A DNA stretch of 64,000 bases from Arthrobacter sp. efr-133-TYG-118 (GCF_030209755.1 NZ_JARVRH010000024.1:170731-234730), one strand, 5' to 3'; shown: positions 1 through 9,275, counted from the stretch's first letter. Notes: a model not told the origin generated them from the sequence alone. Translations and numbers: made by a program.

Positions 1-767
1 CGACATCACCGGCCGTGGCGCCCAGCAGTTCACTGGCCCGTGCGCCGGTCGAGACCCAGAACGCCACGAGTGCCCGGTCGCGATGGGAGCCCAACTGCGC
101 GAACAGCTCATCGAACCGCTCGTCCGGGATGCTGCGCGGCGCGCGCGTCACGAGCTTCGGCCGATACCGACCACGAGGTTCGCGGCCGAGCGGCTCCATC
201 GGACTGCGGTGCGCTCCCGCACGGCCGGCAAGGGCGTGCCGTGCCAGCGGGAACGGGTTGAGCATCGGCCCGGTCCCCGCTTCCAGATGGAAATCATAGA
301 AGCCGCGCAGCACGCTCTCGCAATGCGCCACCGTCGCAGGCTCGTGCCGATCGCCACCAGACGGCTTGCCGGTCACCGCGTTCACCCTGGCCACGGCCGG
401 GTCTCCGCCCGATCCCGGGAACCACCAGTCGGATAGCGCCAATGCGCGCCCGCGTGGGCTTGGCCGCGACCTGCAGCCACCGGATAAAATCGCGTGCCTC
501 AACCCGTGTCGCCTGATTCCAACCCACCCCGAGCGCCCACAAGAAGCGGAACCAACGCAACAAATCCATCCCATACGACCGCTGCGTCGTCGCCGGGCGC
601 CCGGAGGCAATCAACTCGGCGAAGAACGCCGCGGCCCGCGCGACCGTCGAGCCCCGGCCATCCACCAGCCGATACGGCACGAACAGATCCTCCGTCGCCT
701 CGAGAGACCCGACCAACGGCACCACCAGGCAGGACAGATCCCGCGGCACATCCTCGTTGTTAATCAC
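1..767 (-). pseudogene. tyrosine recombinase/integrase, frameshifted and cut by the window edge
   Basis: Site-specific recombinase of the phage-integrase class. The first part, from a GTG at 767, reads as a SAM-like core-binding domain (SYGMDLLRWFRFLW, then EARDFIRWLQVAAKP). At about 425-435 the frame breaks. The next frame continues the same protein (FYDFHLEAG, then RFDELFAQLGSHRDRALVAFWVSTGARASELLG) to the window start. ARASEL carries the first catalytic Arg of the family; the H-x-x-R and Tyr residues would lie outside the window. One indel separates two coherent halves, so this is a recent pseudogene or a sequencing error. It belongs with the other decayed mobile genes to its right. Confidence 0.8.
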
Positions 768-809
768 GACGCGAGCCTAGCCACAGGCCAAGGACGCTTC
801 GCGCATTCC

Positions 810-1139
810 TTACAAAACCCCTGCCGCTAGTTCGGTCAACAGGTCGGTCTTACGGCCCGGGACGGCCTTCATGTGGGCCGCGTTTAGCAGCCAACACTCC
901 ATCCGCTCTTCCAAAGCATAAAACACCGGCTTCCAGTACGTGCTGGTCGACTCCATCGCCGCCAGAGTCACTCCTTGCCCGACCAGCCAGTCCCTCATCA
1001 GCTCAAGCGAGCGGGTCATGGTCCGGAACGTCCGCGTCTCCCCGTGACGGCCACCGCCGGTCCCGGGCGTCCGCACGCACACCGTCACCGTCTTCTTCCC
1101 GATGTCCAACCCGGCAACGCGCTCGAACATCACGTCCAT
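810..1139 (-). pseudogene. IS110-family transposase, N-terminal fragment
   Basis: Remnant of an IS110/IS1111 DEDD transposase. From ATG 1139 it reads FERVAGLDIGKKTVTVCVRTP, containing the first catalytic Asp, and later MESTSTYWKPVFYALEE and AHMKAVPGRKTD, all hallmarks of the family's RuvC-like N-terminal domain. Immediately after GRKTD the family similarity stops and the frame runs into an unrelated tail (LLTELAAGVL) and a stop. About 109 residues remain of the roughly 350-400 usual, and the C-terminal Ser domain is missing. An in-frame upstream extension to 1214 shows no family similarity. It lies in the same orientation as the integrase relic. Confidence 0.85.
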
Positions 1140-1607
1140 CAGAATCACCATCCTTACAGCGAGAATCGATATCAGCGCCGCTTGGAGGATCCTCTGATCA
1201 GGAAACAGACCCACGTGCTCTTACGGCAACAATCCGGCACACCCACGGACCCCGCGTCATACACGTCTACGGGCTCACCCGCACCAATGTGAATAGACGT
1301 CACCAAGCGGCACCACAATTCTCACTCCTCGGCCCGCGGAAGATACTTCCCCGCGAGCTACACCTCTGGCACCCGAGGGTAGACCGTGAGCGCTGGCTCA
1401 CGGTGGGTCATGTCGTAGTTTGACCCGACGTCGATGAATCGTCGTGAGCGGGAACAAAAGTACCGAATATGGTGAGGGCGTTGAGCGAACTGGTGCCGAG
1501 CACCTCCTCCGCGTTGGGCGCGGCCTGCTCTTCCCTTCCCAGACCGCAGGTCACGAACGCGAAAGCAGCGCCGAGGCGCTGTTCCGCCGTCGCGGCTGGA
1601 CGACGCA
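1140..1607. other. gene-poor stretch in the mobile-element relic
   Basis: I see no convincing gene here. The last ~45 bases can be read on the + strand as the tail of a lost gene (EALFRRRGWTTQ) whose TGA overlaps the relaxase ATG by the usual ATGA pattern, so an upstream mobilisation gene was probably deleted. The remainder has no recognisable protein or RNA. Confidence 0.4.
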
Positions 1608-3601
1608 ATGACCATGTCCATCACCCGGCTCTCCGCCCAGTCCGGCCTGAAATACCTGTTCAAGACCACCATGATGGATGATCTGATGATCACTGCCGCA
1701 GATGCCACCACGTACTACATGAAAGCGGGAACGCCGCAGGGCCGCTGGCTCGGCTCCGGCCTTCCGGGCGTCAGCCGCTACACCGAAGACGCCGTGACGG
1801 AAACTGACGCGAAAGCCATCTTTGACCACGCCGTCCACCCGGACACCGGCGCTCCCTTGGGCCGCCCGCACGGCCAGCCCACGGTTGTCCAAAAAAGCCA
1901 GGGGCGAACAGAACACGCCACACCGTCGTCGGGTTTGACCTGACCTTCAGCGTCCCCAAATCCGTGTCGGTCCTCTGGGCCCTGAGCCCCCGGGCCCTCC
2001 AGGACCAGATCTTGCAAACCCACCACGAAGCCATCAATGCCACGCTGCAATGGCTCGAAGAAGCGGTTATCCACACCCGCGCCGGACGCAACGGCGTCGT
2101 CCACCTCGGCACCCTCGGCGCCATCGCCGCCGCGTTCGATCACTGGGAGTCGCGCGCCGGGGATCCGCAGCTCCACACTCACTTGGTCATCGCCAACCGC
2201 GTCCAGCGCATCACCGATGGCGCCTGGGCCACCCTGAATTCAAGAACGCTCTACGAGGCCGCCGTCGCTGCGAGCGAGCACTACAACGGTCTCCTCTTCG
2301 ACGCCCTGCATCGCAACCTGGGCACGGACACCGAAATCCGCGCACCGGCCACCCACACCCACAACCCGAGCCAGCAACTCACCGGCATCGTCGACACATT
2401 GATCCGCGAATTCTCCAACCGCTCCCGCCTCATCGATCTGGAAACCGACCGCCTCGTCGCCGAATGGACCGATCAGCATGGGACTCCCCCGACGGCAACA
2501 ACCACCCTCAAACTCCGCCAGCAGGCAACCCTCTCCACAAGAACCCCCAAACCGGAAACAGTCGCGCCGCTCCATCAACTCTGCGCGCAGTGGCAGGCCC
2601 GCGCAGCCGCCAAAGGCTTCGATCCGAGCCTCACGCTGGCCAACACCGTGCGGCGCTCCAAGAAGGCCCCCTTCCGCGCTTGTGACTTCACGACGAACTG
2701 GATCGAAACCGTCGCGTCCCTGACCCGGGGGCGCGTCGCGGCCAAGCGTTCGAGCTGGAACCGGTGGAACCTCCTCGCCGAAACCGAGCGGGTCTGCGCG
2801 GACATCCGCTGCCACACACCAGAGGACCGAAAAGCAATGGTTGACGCCGTCGCCACCACGGCCGAAACCCAGTCTGTGCCACTTAACGAGAACCGCTACA
2901 ATCTCCCCGCCAACGCGGACATCGTCATGGGAGCAAGGAACGACGACGGCGCACCGGCCCATCGCTCCCAGGGGATCACGGTCGACGCTGGTCACACCGT
3001 CGTCACGCAGTGCCGGCTCACACGTGAACTCTTCTATGTCAGCATGACGCGGGGCCGTGGAGGCAACAACGTACATCAGCGAAAACGAGCCCACTGACCA
3101 TGAGCCACTTGATCCCTCCCTGCGATCGTCATGGCGGGAAATCCTGGATGAACTGCTTGCTGCCGAAGGTGCTGAACGCGCGGCTCATGAAATCCGGGAG
3201 GCCTAGCAGTCGAACGCAGACAGCCTGGAACGGCTCAGTGCCGAGTACGACTGCTTGGCACAAATCGCGGCGGCTGAAGATCTCGCCAGGTTCGTTGAGC
3301 GCCACGCGCCAGAACGGGTCGACGAGCTGAAACAATCCCAGTCCTGGGGTGCGGCGGTGGCAGCATGGCGGCGATCCACCGGCGCCAGCCGAGCACGGCA
3401 CAGCACATTCTCCAAGAAGCATTGGAAACGATAGCCACAGCACAAGATCCGGCGGCTGTCTTCCACTCTCGGCTGCTGAGCTTCCAGAACGGGATTGCCG
3501 CGCGGGAGACTGATCCGCTGACCGAGCCGATCCGCACCGTCCTGCTCGACCTCGCGAACATGACCAGCCAAGTCGTAGAACGGATCAAACGCAGGAACTA
3601 G
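1608..3601 (+). pseudogene. MobF/TrwC-type conjugative relaxase, degenerate
   Basis: Remnant of a plasmid or ICE relaxase-helicase. From ATG 1608 the typical N-terminus MTMSITRLSAQSGLKYL is followed by YYMKAGTPQGRWLG. A frameshift near 1915-1925 leads into FDLTFSVPKSVSVLWAL and the HUH metal motif DPQLHTHLVIANRV (near 2165-2200). The long helicase part is mostly deleted. What remains is the motif V-like AHRSQGITVDAGHTVV and ELFYVSMTRGR (2955-3060). After that, an acidic C-terminal tail continues in another frame with an internal TAG near 3207 and a further shift near 3390-3410, ending at 3601. Intact relatives are well over 1,000 residues long. It cannot encode an active enzyme. Confidence 0.88.
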
Positions 3602-3649
3602 CTCGATTCGTTTCCGGTGGGTTTCCGGTGGATGGCTACCTCAGAACGC

Positions 3650-3699
3650 AAAAGCGAAAAGGCCCCTGACTTACGTTTCCGCAGGTCAGGGGCTCTTTT
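3650..3699. terminator. bidirectional rho-independent terminator
   Basis: The 9-bp arms GCCCCTGAC (3662-3670) and GTCAGGGGC (3685-3693) pair. TCTTTT follows on the + strand and TTTTCGCTTTT follows on the - strand. It can end both the tRNA transcript (-) and any transcript from the relaxase relic (+). Confidence 0.8.
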
Positions 3700-3703
3700 C
3701 GGG

Positions 3704-3777
3704 TAGGGCTACTCGGACTTGAACCGAGGACCTTAGGATTATGAGTCCCGCGCTCTAACCAGCTGAGCTATAGCCCC
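3704..3777 (-). tRNA. tRNA with CAU anticodon, probably tRNA-Ile2
   Basis: A 74-nt cloverleaf. The acceptor strand GGGGCTA pairs with TAGCCCT (one G-U) with discriminator A. The D-arm is AGCTCAGCTGGTTAGAGCG, the anticodon loop CTCATAA sits on the GGGA/TCCT side of the stem, and the T-arm is CTCGGTTCAAGTCCGAG. CAU can be elongator Met or, after lysidine modification, Ile (AUA codons). The acceptor stem resembles actinobacterial Ile tRNAs, so I favour Ile2. Its 3' end faces the mobile-element relic at 1-3601. Confidence 0.85.
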
Positions 3778-3877
3778 GAGTCGGCGGGTCCGCTTTGTCA
3801 GCGTCCCCGGCCAAAACACTCTAGCAAAACAATTCGGCTCCCGATGCCAAGCGGCGGATTACGCCGGGTCCGCGTGG

Positions 3878-5074
3878 CTAGATGACCTTGTCTTCATAGC
3901 CCGCCCCGCGGTACAGGTCCTCGAACGTCTGCAGTGTGCCTTGGATGCTGTGCGGCTCCACCATGGCGCGGCTCGCCTTGCCCATGGCTTCGAGTTCGCC
4001 AGCCGGCAGACGGAAGAGCTCGGTGATCCGGGCTGCCAACTCATTGCTGTCCCCTGGCGTGAACAGATGCCCGTTCTCGCCTTCGCGCACCAGGTGCGGC
4101 AGGGCCATCGCATTGGCGAGAAGAACCGGCGTCGACGCCGACATCGCCTCGAGGGTCACGAGGGACTGCAGTTCGGCGGTTCCGGGCATGCAGAACAGGT
4201 CAGCGCGAATATACGCCTTCCTCAGGTCCCCATCGCTCGCGAGGCCCAGGAACCTGACCCTCTCGCCCAGGCCCAGGCGCTTGGCTTGGGCTTCCAATGC
4301 CGCGCGGACCTCGCCGCCGCCGACGATTTCAAGATGCACATTGAGTTCGGCGGGTGTTTTGGAAACGGCGTCGATCAGGACGTCCACATGCTTTTCTTCG
4401 GCAAGGCGGCCGACAAAGAGAACGGTGGGGTTGGCGTGCGGCTCGATCTCTTCGCCCGGCCCCAGTTCGTAAGCGGCCGCGTCAATGCCGTTGGACAGGG
4501 GCAGGACCTTGCGAAGGAAAGCGTGCTGGTGCATGGCCTTCGCGGCAAGTGGCGTGGGAGTGGTGACGACGTCGGCCTGGCCCATGACCTTACCCATGTC
4601 TTTCCACGAGACCCGCCCGATGATGTCTTTGAACCACTGCGGGAACGGCAAGAACGGGTTCAGGTTTTCGGGCATGAAGTGGTTGGTGGCTATGATCCGG
4701 ATGCCCCGCTTCTTGGCCTCGTAGAGAACGTGTTCGCCGATCATGTAGTGGCTTTGGATGTGAACGACGTCGGGCTGCACCTTGTCGAAGAGCAGCCGGA
4801 TGTCGTTCTTGATTTCCCAGGGGTAGCAGATGCGAAAGTACTCGTGCGTAAAGACTCCGTGGGACTTCAAGCGGTGTACGGTGCCTTCATCCCCGAACTC
4901 GGTGAAGCTCTTGCCGTTATCCGCCCGGCAGGCCAGCACGTGGACATCGTGCCCACGGGCCTTCATGCCTTTGGCAAGCCGGTACCCGAACTGAGCAGCA
5001 CCGTTGACCTGCGGGCGGTAGGTCTCCGCCGCGATCAGGATGGTGAGGGGTTTGTTGGTTTCGGGAACGGTCAC
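3878..5074 (-). CDS. glycosyltransferase family 4 (PimB/MgtA-like)
   Basis: 398-aa GT-B fold glycosyltransferase, probably transferring mannose or a similar sugar from an NDP/GDP donor to a lipid or cell-envelope acceptor on the cytoplasmic face. The N-terminal domain starts ETYRPQVNGAAQFGYRLAKG (residues 17-36), the usual GT4 acceptor-domain motif. The donor domain starts at about 217 with TVLFVGRLAEEKHVDVLIDA. The EX7E-like segment TAELQSLVTLEAMS lies near residue 300. The length is normal for the family. It is the last gene of a - strand run with the DMT permease and a CDP-alcohol phosphatidyltransferase, which suggests a role in phospholipid mannosides or glycolipids. The acceptor cannot be read from the sequence. 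Confidence 0.9.
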   Translation of the reverse strand: MTVPETNKPLTILIAAETYRPQVNGAAQFGYRLAKGMKARGHDVHVLACRADNGKSFTEFGDEGTVHRLKSHGVFTHEYFRICYPWEIKNDIRLLFDKVQPDVVHIQSHYMIGEHVLYEAKKRGIRIIATNHFMPENLNPFLPFPQWFKDIIGRVSWKDMGKVMGQADVVTTPTPLAAKAMHQHAFLRKVLPLSNGIDAAAYELGPGEEIEPHANPTVLFVGRLAEEKHVDVLIDAVSKTPAELNVHLEIVGGGEVRAALEAQAKRLGLGERVRFLGLASDGDLRKAYIRADLFCMPGTAELQSLVTLEAMSASTPVLLANAMALPHLVREGENGHLFTPGDSNELAARITELFRLPAGELEAMGKASRAMVEPHSIQGTLQTFEDLYRGAGYEDKVI

Positions 5075-5184
5075 GTGGAGAACTCCTGATGGTCACGGTG
5101 CGAACATCGCAAAACGTTTGGCCCTGCGGTGTCTTCGCCGGTCGCCTGCCGCGGGTGTGCGGGGCACGGTTGTCGAACTCTGCC

Positions 5185-6090
5185 CTAGGCCTTCCGGCTT
5201 GCAGCCGCCTTCGCGTCACGCTTTCGCTTGGTGACCTCGGGATGGTGCCGGCTCAGGGCAATAACCCCAACGATAGCAAGGGAAGCGGCCACAGCCATGG
5301 CGATTGCCAGCACGGCGTGGACATCGGGACGAAGCTCACCCAAAATTGCGATCCCGATGGCAATTCCGACAATGGGGTCGATCACAGTCAACCCGGCGAT
5401 CACCAGATCCGGCGGCCCGCCCGAATAGGCGCTCTGCACGAACCAAGAACCGAGCCCGCCGGCAGCGGCAATGGCGACCACGGTGTACCACTGCACGTTG
5501 AGCAGAAAGTGACCGTTGGGGTCCAGCAGGTGCCGGCCGATGATGCGCGTCAGGACCGCGACGAACCCGAACAACACTCCAGCACCCAAGATGTAGACAA
5601 AAGCGCTCATGCGGTGCCGGAACATGGCAGCCAACGTTCCAAAAAGCCCGACGGCGAGTGCCAGCAGGAGCACGATGGTTATTTCGTCCTCGCCGCTGAC
5701 GTGGTGGTTCTCCTGGGTGGCGTTGACGGCCAGCAGGACGAACATCGCCGAGCCGGTCACGCAGGCAGAGATCGCCACCACGGTGCCGCGGTTGATACTG
5801 AGTCCCTGGTCCTTTGCGTTGACCACCGTGGTGATGACCAAAGCGATGGCTCCGATGGGCTGCACCACCGTCAAGGGTGCTGACACCAAGGCAATGGCGT
5901 TCATGCCCATCCCCAAGGCAAGCAACAGCAGGCCGAACATCCACCGCGGGTTTCGGAGAAGCCTCAGGAAACCGTGGGAACTCAGGGCGAGGCCACCGGT
6001 ATCCGCTTTGACCGCGCTGCCCTGGCGCTGGGCGCCAATGGCAAGGCAGAAGGCGCCAAGCACCGCAAGAAGGACTGCTAACCAGACCAT
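5185..6090 (-). CDS. DMT-superfamily transporter (EamA/NIPA-like)
   Basis: 301-aa integral membrane protein with about nine to ten hydrophobic segments, starting MVWLAVLLAVLGAFCLAIG. Repeated features such as LTVVQPIGAIALVIT and LTVIDPIVGIAIGIAILGE, about 150 residues apart, show the internal duplication of the drug/metabolite transporter superfamily. The C-terminus is short and basic. The ATG at 6090 overlaps the stop of the upstream phosphatidyltransferase by one base (TGATG), so the two are probably translationally coupled. The family includes Mg2+ and metabolite carriers; the substrate here is unknown. Confidence 0.85.
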   Translation of the reverse strand: MVWLAVLLAVLGAFCLAIGAQRQGSAVKADTGGLALSSHGFLRLLRNPRWMFGLLLLALGMGMNAIALVSAPLTVVQPIGAIALVITTVVNAKDQGLSINRGTVVAISACVTGSAMFVLLAVNATQENHHVSGEDEITIVLLLALAVGLFGTLAAMFRHRMSAFVYILGAGVLFGFVAVLTRIIGRHLLDPNGHFLLNVQWYTVVAIAAAGGLGSWFVQSAYSGGPPDLVIAGLTVIDPIVGIAIGIAILGELRPDVHAVLAIAMAVAASLAIVGVIALSRHHPEVTKRKRDAKAAASRKA

Positions 6091-6713
6091 CAGCTGCGAC
6101 CGCCGTCGTTGGCTTTGAGTTCTTTGCCCTTGCGCAGGATTGCCCAGAAATAGTTGTAGGCCGCTACCCAGTGCCCTAACAGACCCAAGCCCAGACAGAC
6201 CCAAGCGATCACGAAGTAGACACTGGTGTAGGGAATCGCGAGCTTCGAGAGGACCAGGAGGGGCGTGCCGAGGAGCAGGAATGCCGTCCGGATCTTTCCG
6301 ATCCGGCTCACCGGGAGGTCGGGATGATTATGGAAATAGAACAATGAGGCTGCGGCAAGGACGACGTCGGGCACCACGAGGGCGGCCAGGTACCACCAAT
6401 CCACCACCCCGGCGATGGCGAGCGTGACAGCGACGGTGATGAGAGCCAGGCGGTCAGCTACGGGATCGAGGATCCGGCCCAGTTTGGAGGTTTGGTTGAA
6501 ACGCCGCGCGACGTAGCCATCCACCCAGTCAGTGCCGCCCATGATCGCGAGAACCAGCACGGCGAAACCGTATTCCCTTTGCCACAGCACCAGCCACACG
6601 AACAGCGGGACGCCCATGAAGCGCAACACAGTCAGGAAATTGGGGACGGTGAAGATGAGATCGTGGTCGATCTGTGGCTGGCCCGGGCGTGCGCCTGCCC
6701 CGATGAACTTCAC
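6090..6713 (-). CDS. CDP-alcohol phosphatidyltransferase
   Basis: 207-aa membrane enzyme that joins a CDP-diacylglycerol-type donor to an alcohol (glycerol-3-phosphate, inositol phosphate or phosphatidylglycerol). The diagnostic DG-x2-AR-x8-G-x3-D-x3-D motif is complete, with D65, G66, A69, R70, G79, D83 and D87. About six hydrophobic segments follow the family pattern, and TVPNFLTVLRF before the first segment is typical of PgsA/cardiolipin-synthase relatives. It cannot be assigned to one acceptor from sequence alone. It shares an overlap with the DMT permease gene and lies upstream of a glycosyltransferase gene, consistent with envelope-lipid synthesis. Confidence 0.9.
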   Translation of the reverse strand: MKFIGAGARPGQPQIDHDLIFTVPNFLTVLRFMGVPLFVWLVLWQREYGFAVLVLAIMGGTDWVDGYVARRFNQTSKLGRILDPVADRLALITVAVTLAIAGVVDWWYLAALVVPDVVLAAASLFYFHNHPDLPVSRIGKIRTAFLLLGTPLLVLSKLAIPYTSVYFVIAWVCLGLGLLGHWVAAYNYFWAILRKGKELKANDGGRS

Positions 6714-6763
6714 CTGTCCCCCTTTCCGTAGTCTGCAGCTGACGCTGCTGGTTGCCGTCCCGA

Positions 6764-7612
6764 TTACTTCTTGAGCAGCTTCCGCAGTCCTACTGCGGCC
6801 ACCGTGGCGGAAGCGGCGAAGAGAAATAGCTCTTTCCAGCGCGCGGCGAGCCGCTCCGGCAGCCCGGCCGGAACCTTCTCACTGAAATCTGCGAGTTTGT
6901 CGGCAGCGAACCGGCGTCCGTCGTCGAGCTTTTGCCCGGCAACGTCGCGCAGGACCTTCCCCTGGGTCTTGACGTCGAGCTCGACGCCGAGCTGATCGCG
7001 AACGTCGGCGAGGTGCTCGCGGCGCTGCTCCAGACGGCGGAGCAGCTCGGCTTCGCTTGGGGCGGGGGGTTGCTCGGCTTTGTGTGCTTCTGCCTTGGCT
7101 GCTTTTTCGGCCTTGGCTTTCTCAGCTGCGGCGGCTTTCGCTGCCTCCGCTGCCTTGTAGGCTTCCGACGACGGATCGAGGATGCTGGCGTCGAAGGAAG
7201 TGCCCTCCTTGACGATGCCGACATCGTGCTTGATGCCGCGGATGGTCTTCTCAGGCACAAGCGGCATGGCCCCCTTGAACGCGCGGAAAGCGATGAGGGC
7301 CCCGATGAGAATGATCACAAGGAACGCAGCCGCAACCACAAGAGCTGCCAGCCACGGGGGCATGACCGTGGCCAGGCCCAAGATGGCCGCCACAACCAGG
7401 GCGATGACGAGCAAAGAGAAAAAGATCAGCGCAACGCCAACGAAAGCGCCGGCAATGCCCAACTGCTTGCCTTTGCCCTTAAGTTCAAGCTTGGCCAGGC
7501 TGATTTCGTCGTTGAGCTGCCGCGGCGCGAGCCGGGCTGCAAGTTTCAGGGTGTTCGGCAACGCCGAAATGCCCGGGCGTTGGCCAACCCGGCCGCTGTG
7601 ACGTCCACTCAT
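6764..7612 (-). CDS. phage-holin-family (superfamily III) membrane protein
   Basis: 282-aa actinobacterial protein. Residues about 50-75 and 85-112 form two long hydrophobic hairpin segments (FVGVALIFFSLLVIALVVAA and PWLAALVVAAAFLVIILIGA). Then comes a long Ala/Lys/Glu-rich probable coiled coil (about 150-215) and a C-terminal hydrophobic stretch before KKLLKK-like residues. The two-TM N-terminus matches the putative phage holin / DUF1469-type family that is widespread on actinobacterial chromosomes. Nothing phage-like surrounds it, so I read it as a housekeeping envelope protein, not a lysis gene. The 50-bp gap to the next gene allows co-transcription. Confidence 0.75.
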   Translation of the reverse strand: MSGRHSGRVGQRPGISALPNTLKLAARLAPRQLNDEISLAKLELKGKGKQLGIAGAFVGVALIFFSLLVIALVVAAILGLATVMPPWLAALVVAAAFLVIILIGALIAFRAFKGAMPLVPEKTIRGIKHDVGIVKEGTSFDASILDPSSEAYKAAEAAKAAAAEKAKAEKAAKAEAHKAEQPPAPSEAELLRRLEQRREHLADVRDQLGVELDVKTQGKVLRDVAGQKLDDGRRFAADKLADFSEKVPAGLPERLAARWKELFLFAASATVAAVGLRKLLKK

Positions 7613-7796
7613 AGGTTCCGCCTCACTGCTTCCATCTTGCTCCTACCCGGCTCCGGCACGGAGACGAATACAACCGCCCACGCGCACCTGTCCACAAAAC
7701 TACCATTCAGCTTCAGCCTCAACTTCCGGGACGGTCCAGCGGCGCGCCCCAGCCATCGCTGATAAATATGATCTGTCGCACATAGGATTGATAACC

Positions 7797-9020
7797 GTGA
7801 ACACTCCCCCTGTACCGGGCGATTCCCTCAGCCGACGCGAAAAACTCCTCTATATCCTGCTGCTTGGCGCATTGACCGCCTTGGGTCCATTTACCGTGGA
7901 TCTCTATCTGCCGGCGTTTCCCGCCCTGGAGCATCATTTCGACGTGTCAGCGGCTGCGATCCAACTCACACTGACCGGCACAACGGTGGGCTTCGCCATT
8001 GGCCAATTGGTGGTGGGTCCGTTCAGCGACAAGTTCGGTCGCCGCGTGCCCTTGATTCTGGCGACGGCCCTGCACATCGGTTCCTCCCTCGGCGCGGCAC
8101 TGTCCACGGACATCAGCACACTCGCCTTGTTCCGCGTCCTCATGGGCGTCGGCGCCGCCGGCGGCGGCGTGGTGGCCATGGCCATGGTCCGGGACCTCTT
8201 TGCGGGCTACGCCATGGTACGGATGTTCTCCCGCATGTCGCTGGTGAATGGACTTGCGCCCATTCTGGCTCCGATCATCGGTTCACAACTGCTGTTGGTG
8301 ATGCCATGGCCCGGGATCTTCTACTTCCTGGCAAGCTACGGAATCCTCGTGATCATTGCTGCCGTGTTCCTCATCCGGGAAACGTATCCCGCCGAGCTCC
8401 GCCGACAGACGACGTCGACGGCGGGCCAACGGTACAAGGCCGTGTTCGCCGACCGGATTTTCGTCGGGATGCTGCTTGTAGGCGGGTTCAACTTCGGCGG
8501 ACTGTTCGCTTACCTTTCCGCGTCCACTTTCCTGTTCCAACAGGTCTACAACTTCTCCCCGCAGGAATACGGCCTGCTGTTCGGTGTCAATTCCCTGGGC
8601 ATCGTCGCCGGCGTCCAAATCAGCTCCAGGGTCATCAGGCGGGTGGCACCCCAATGGATCATGGCGTTCGCCACGGCCTGGATGCTACTCATGGCCCTTT
8701 TGATTGTGGTGTTCGATCTGCTCGGCTTCGGCCTCTGGGGCGTCATGGTCCCGCTGTGGTTCTACATCCTTGCCACCGGGTTCATGTTCCCCTGCGTGCA
8801 GGTGATTGCCCTGGCCAACCATGGCGCGCAGGCCGGAACCGCAGCTTCCCTGCTGGGTGCCTCGAACTTCCTGATGGCCGGCGTCGTCCCGCCCGTGGTC
8901 GGCTGGCTGGGCGTCGGCTCGGCAGTTCCCATGGGGGCAGTCCAGGCCTTGTGCCTCATAGGCGCCGTGTCGGCCCTCTGGCTCGTCGTGCGGCCTCGGT
9001 CCGTCCCCTCCATCCACTGA
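7797..9020 (+). CDS. Bcr/CflA-type multidrug efflux MFS transporter
   Basis: 407-aa 12-TM drug:H+ antiporter. The DHA1 motif C region TALGPFTVDLYLPAFPAL lies in TM1, and motif A reads GPFSDKFGRRVPLI between TM2 and TM3. The repeat-containing TM4 (LMGVGAAGGGVVAMAMVRDL) is characteristic of the Bcr/CflA subgroup. I chose the GTG at 7797 because AGGA (7784-7787) is properly spaced from it; an in-frame TTG at 7788 sits almost on the ribosome site. The gene stands alone, divergent from the holin-like gene. Its stop lies inside a 16-bp tandem repeat. Confidence 0.9.
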   Translation: MNTPPVPGDSLSRREKLLYILLLGALTALGPFTVDLYLPAFPALEHHFDVSAAAIQLTLTGTTVGFAIGQLVVGPFSDKFGRRVPLILATALHIGSSLGAALSTDISTLALFRVLMGVGAAGGGVVAMAMVRDLFAGYAMVRMFSRMSLVNGLAPILAPIIGSQLLLVMPWPGIFYFLASYGILVIIAAVFLIRETYPAELRRQTTSTAGQRYKAVFADRIFVGMLLVGGFNFGGLFAYLSASTFLFQQVYNFSPQEYGLLFGVNSLGIVAGVQISSRVIRRVAPQWIMAFATAWMLLMALLIVVFDLLGFGLWGVMVPLWFYILATGFMFPCVQVIALANHGAQAGTAASLLGASNFLMAGVVPPVVGWLGVGSAVPMGAVQALCLIGAVSALWLVVRPRSVPSIH

Positions 9021-9054
9021 TCAGGCCATCCACTGATCAGGCCATCCACTGATG
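9010..9054. repeat. 16-bp tandem repeat, about 2.8 copies
   Basis: The unit CCATCCACTGATCAGG occurs at 9010-9025 and 9026-9041, with a partial third copy to 9054. The first copy contains the stop codon of the efflux gene, so the duplications add in-frame stops behind the gene. TGATCA inside each unit is a perfect palindrome. Confidence 0.95.
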
Positions 9055-9095
9055 CGCGAGGCCCGGACGTCCGCATGGAGCAGTAGGCTCAAGCC

Positions 9096-9275
9096 ATGAC
9101 GCGCAAACCGCACCGCAACGGCAGGGGCCTCCTCCTCGGAGCGATGCTTGGCGCCGTCGTCGGCTTCTTGCTGGGCCGCGGGCTCGGAAACCCTGTGTTC
9201 GGAGCCCTGCTGGGCGCCGTCGTCGGTTCCGCAATCCTCTACCGGATCAATCCCGGGCCATGGAAACGGGACTAA
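9096..9275 (+). CDS. small glycine-zipper membrane protein
   Basis: 59-aa reading frame. A basic N-terminus (MTRKPHRNGRG) is followed by two hydrophobic segments built on repeated GAxxGAVVG motifs (LLLGAMLGAVVGFLLG and GALLGAVVGSAILY), then a short basic tail. The duplicated glycine-zipper pattern is typical of small membrane proteins that pack in pairs; no function can be given. There is no strong ribosome site before the ATG (AGTAGGCTCAAGCC), which lowers confidence, but the repeated protein pattern is hard to explain otherwise. Confidence 0.6.
   Translation: MTRKPHRNGRGLLLGAMLGAVVGFLLGRGLGNPVFGALLGAVVGSAILYRINPGPWKRD

Noticed and set aside
6764..7612. Holin-like gene as a sign of a prophage
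   Set aside because: No other phage gene is near, and this family is common on actinobacterial chromosomes.
9010..9054. Possible CRISPR array
   Set aside because: The units are directly tandem with no spacers, and no cas genes are present anywhere in the window.
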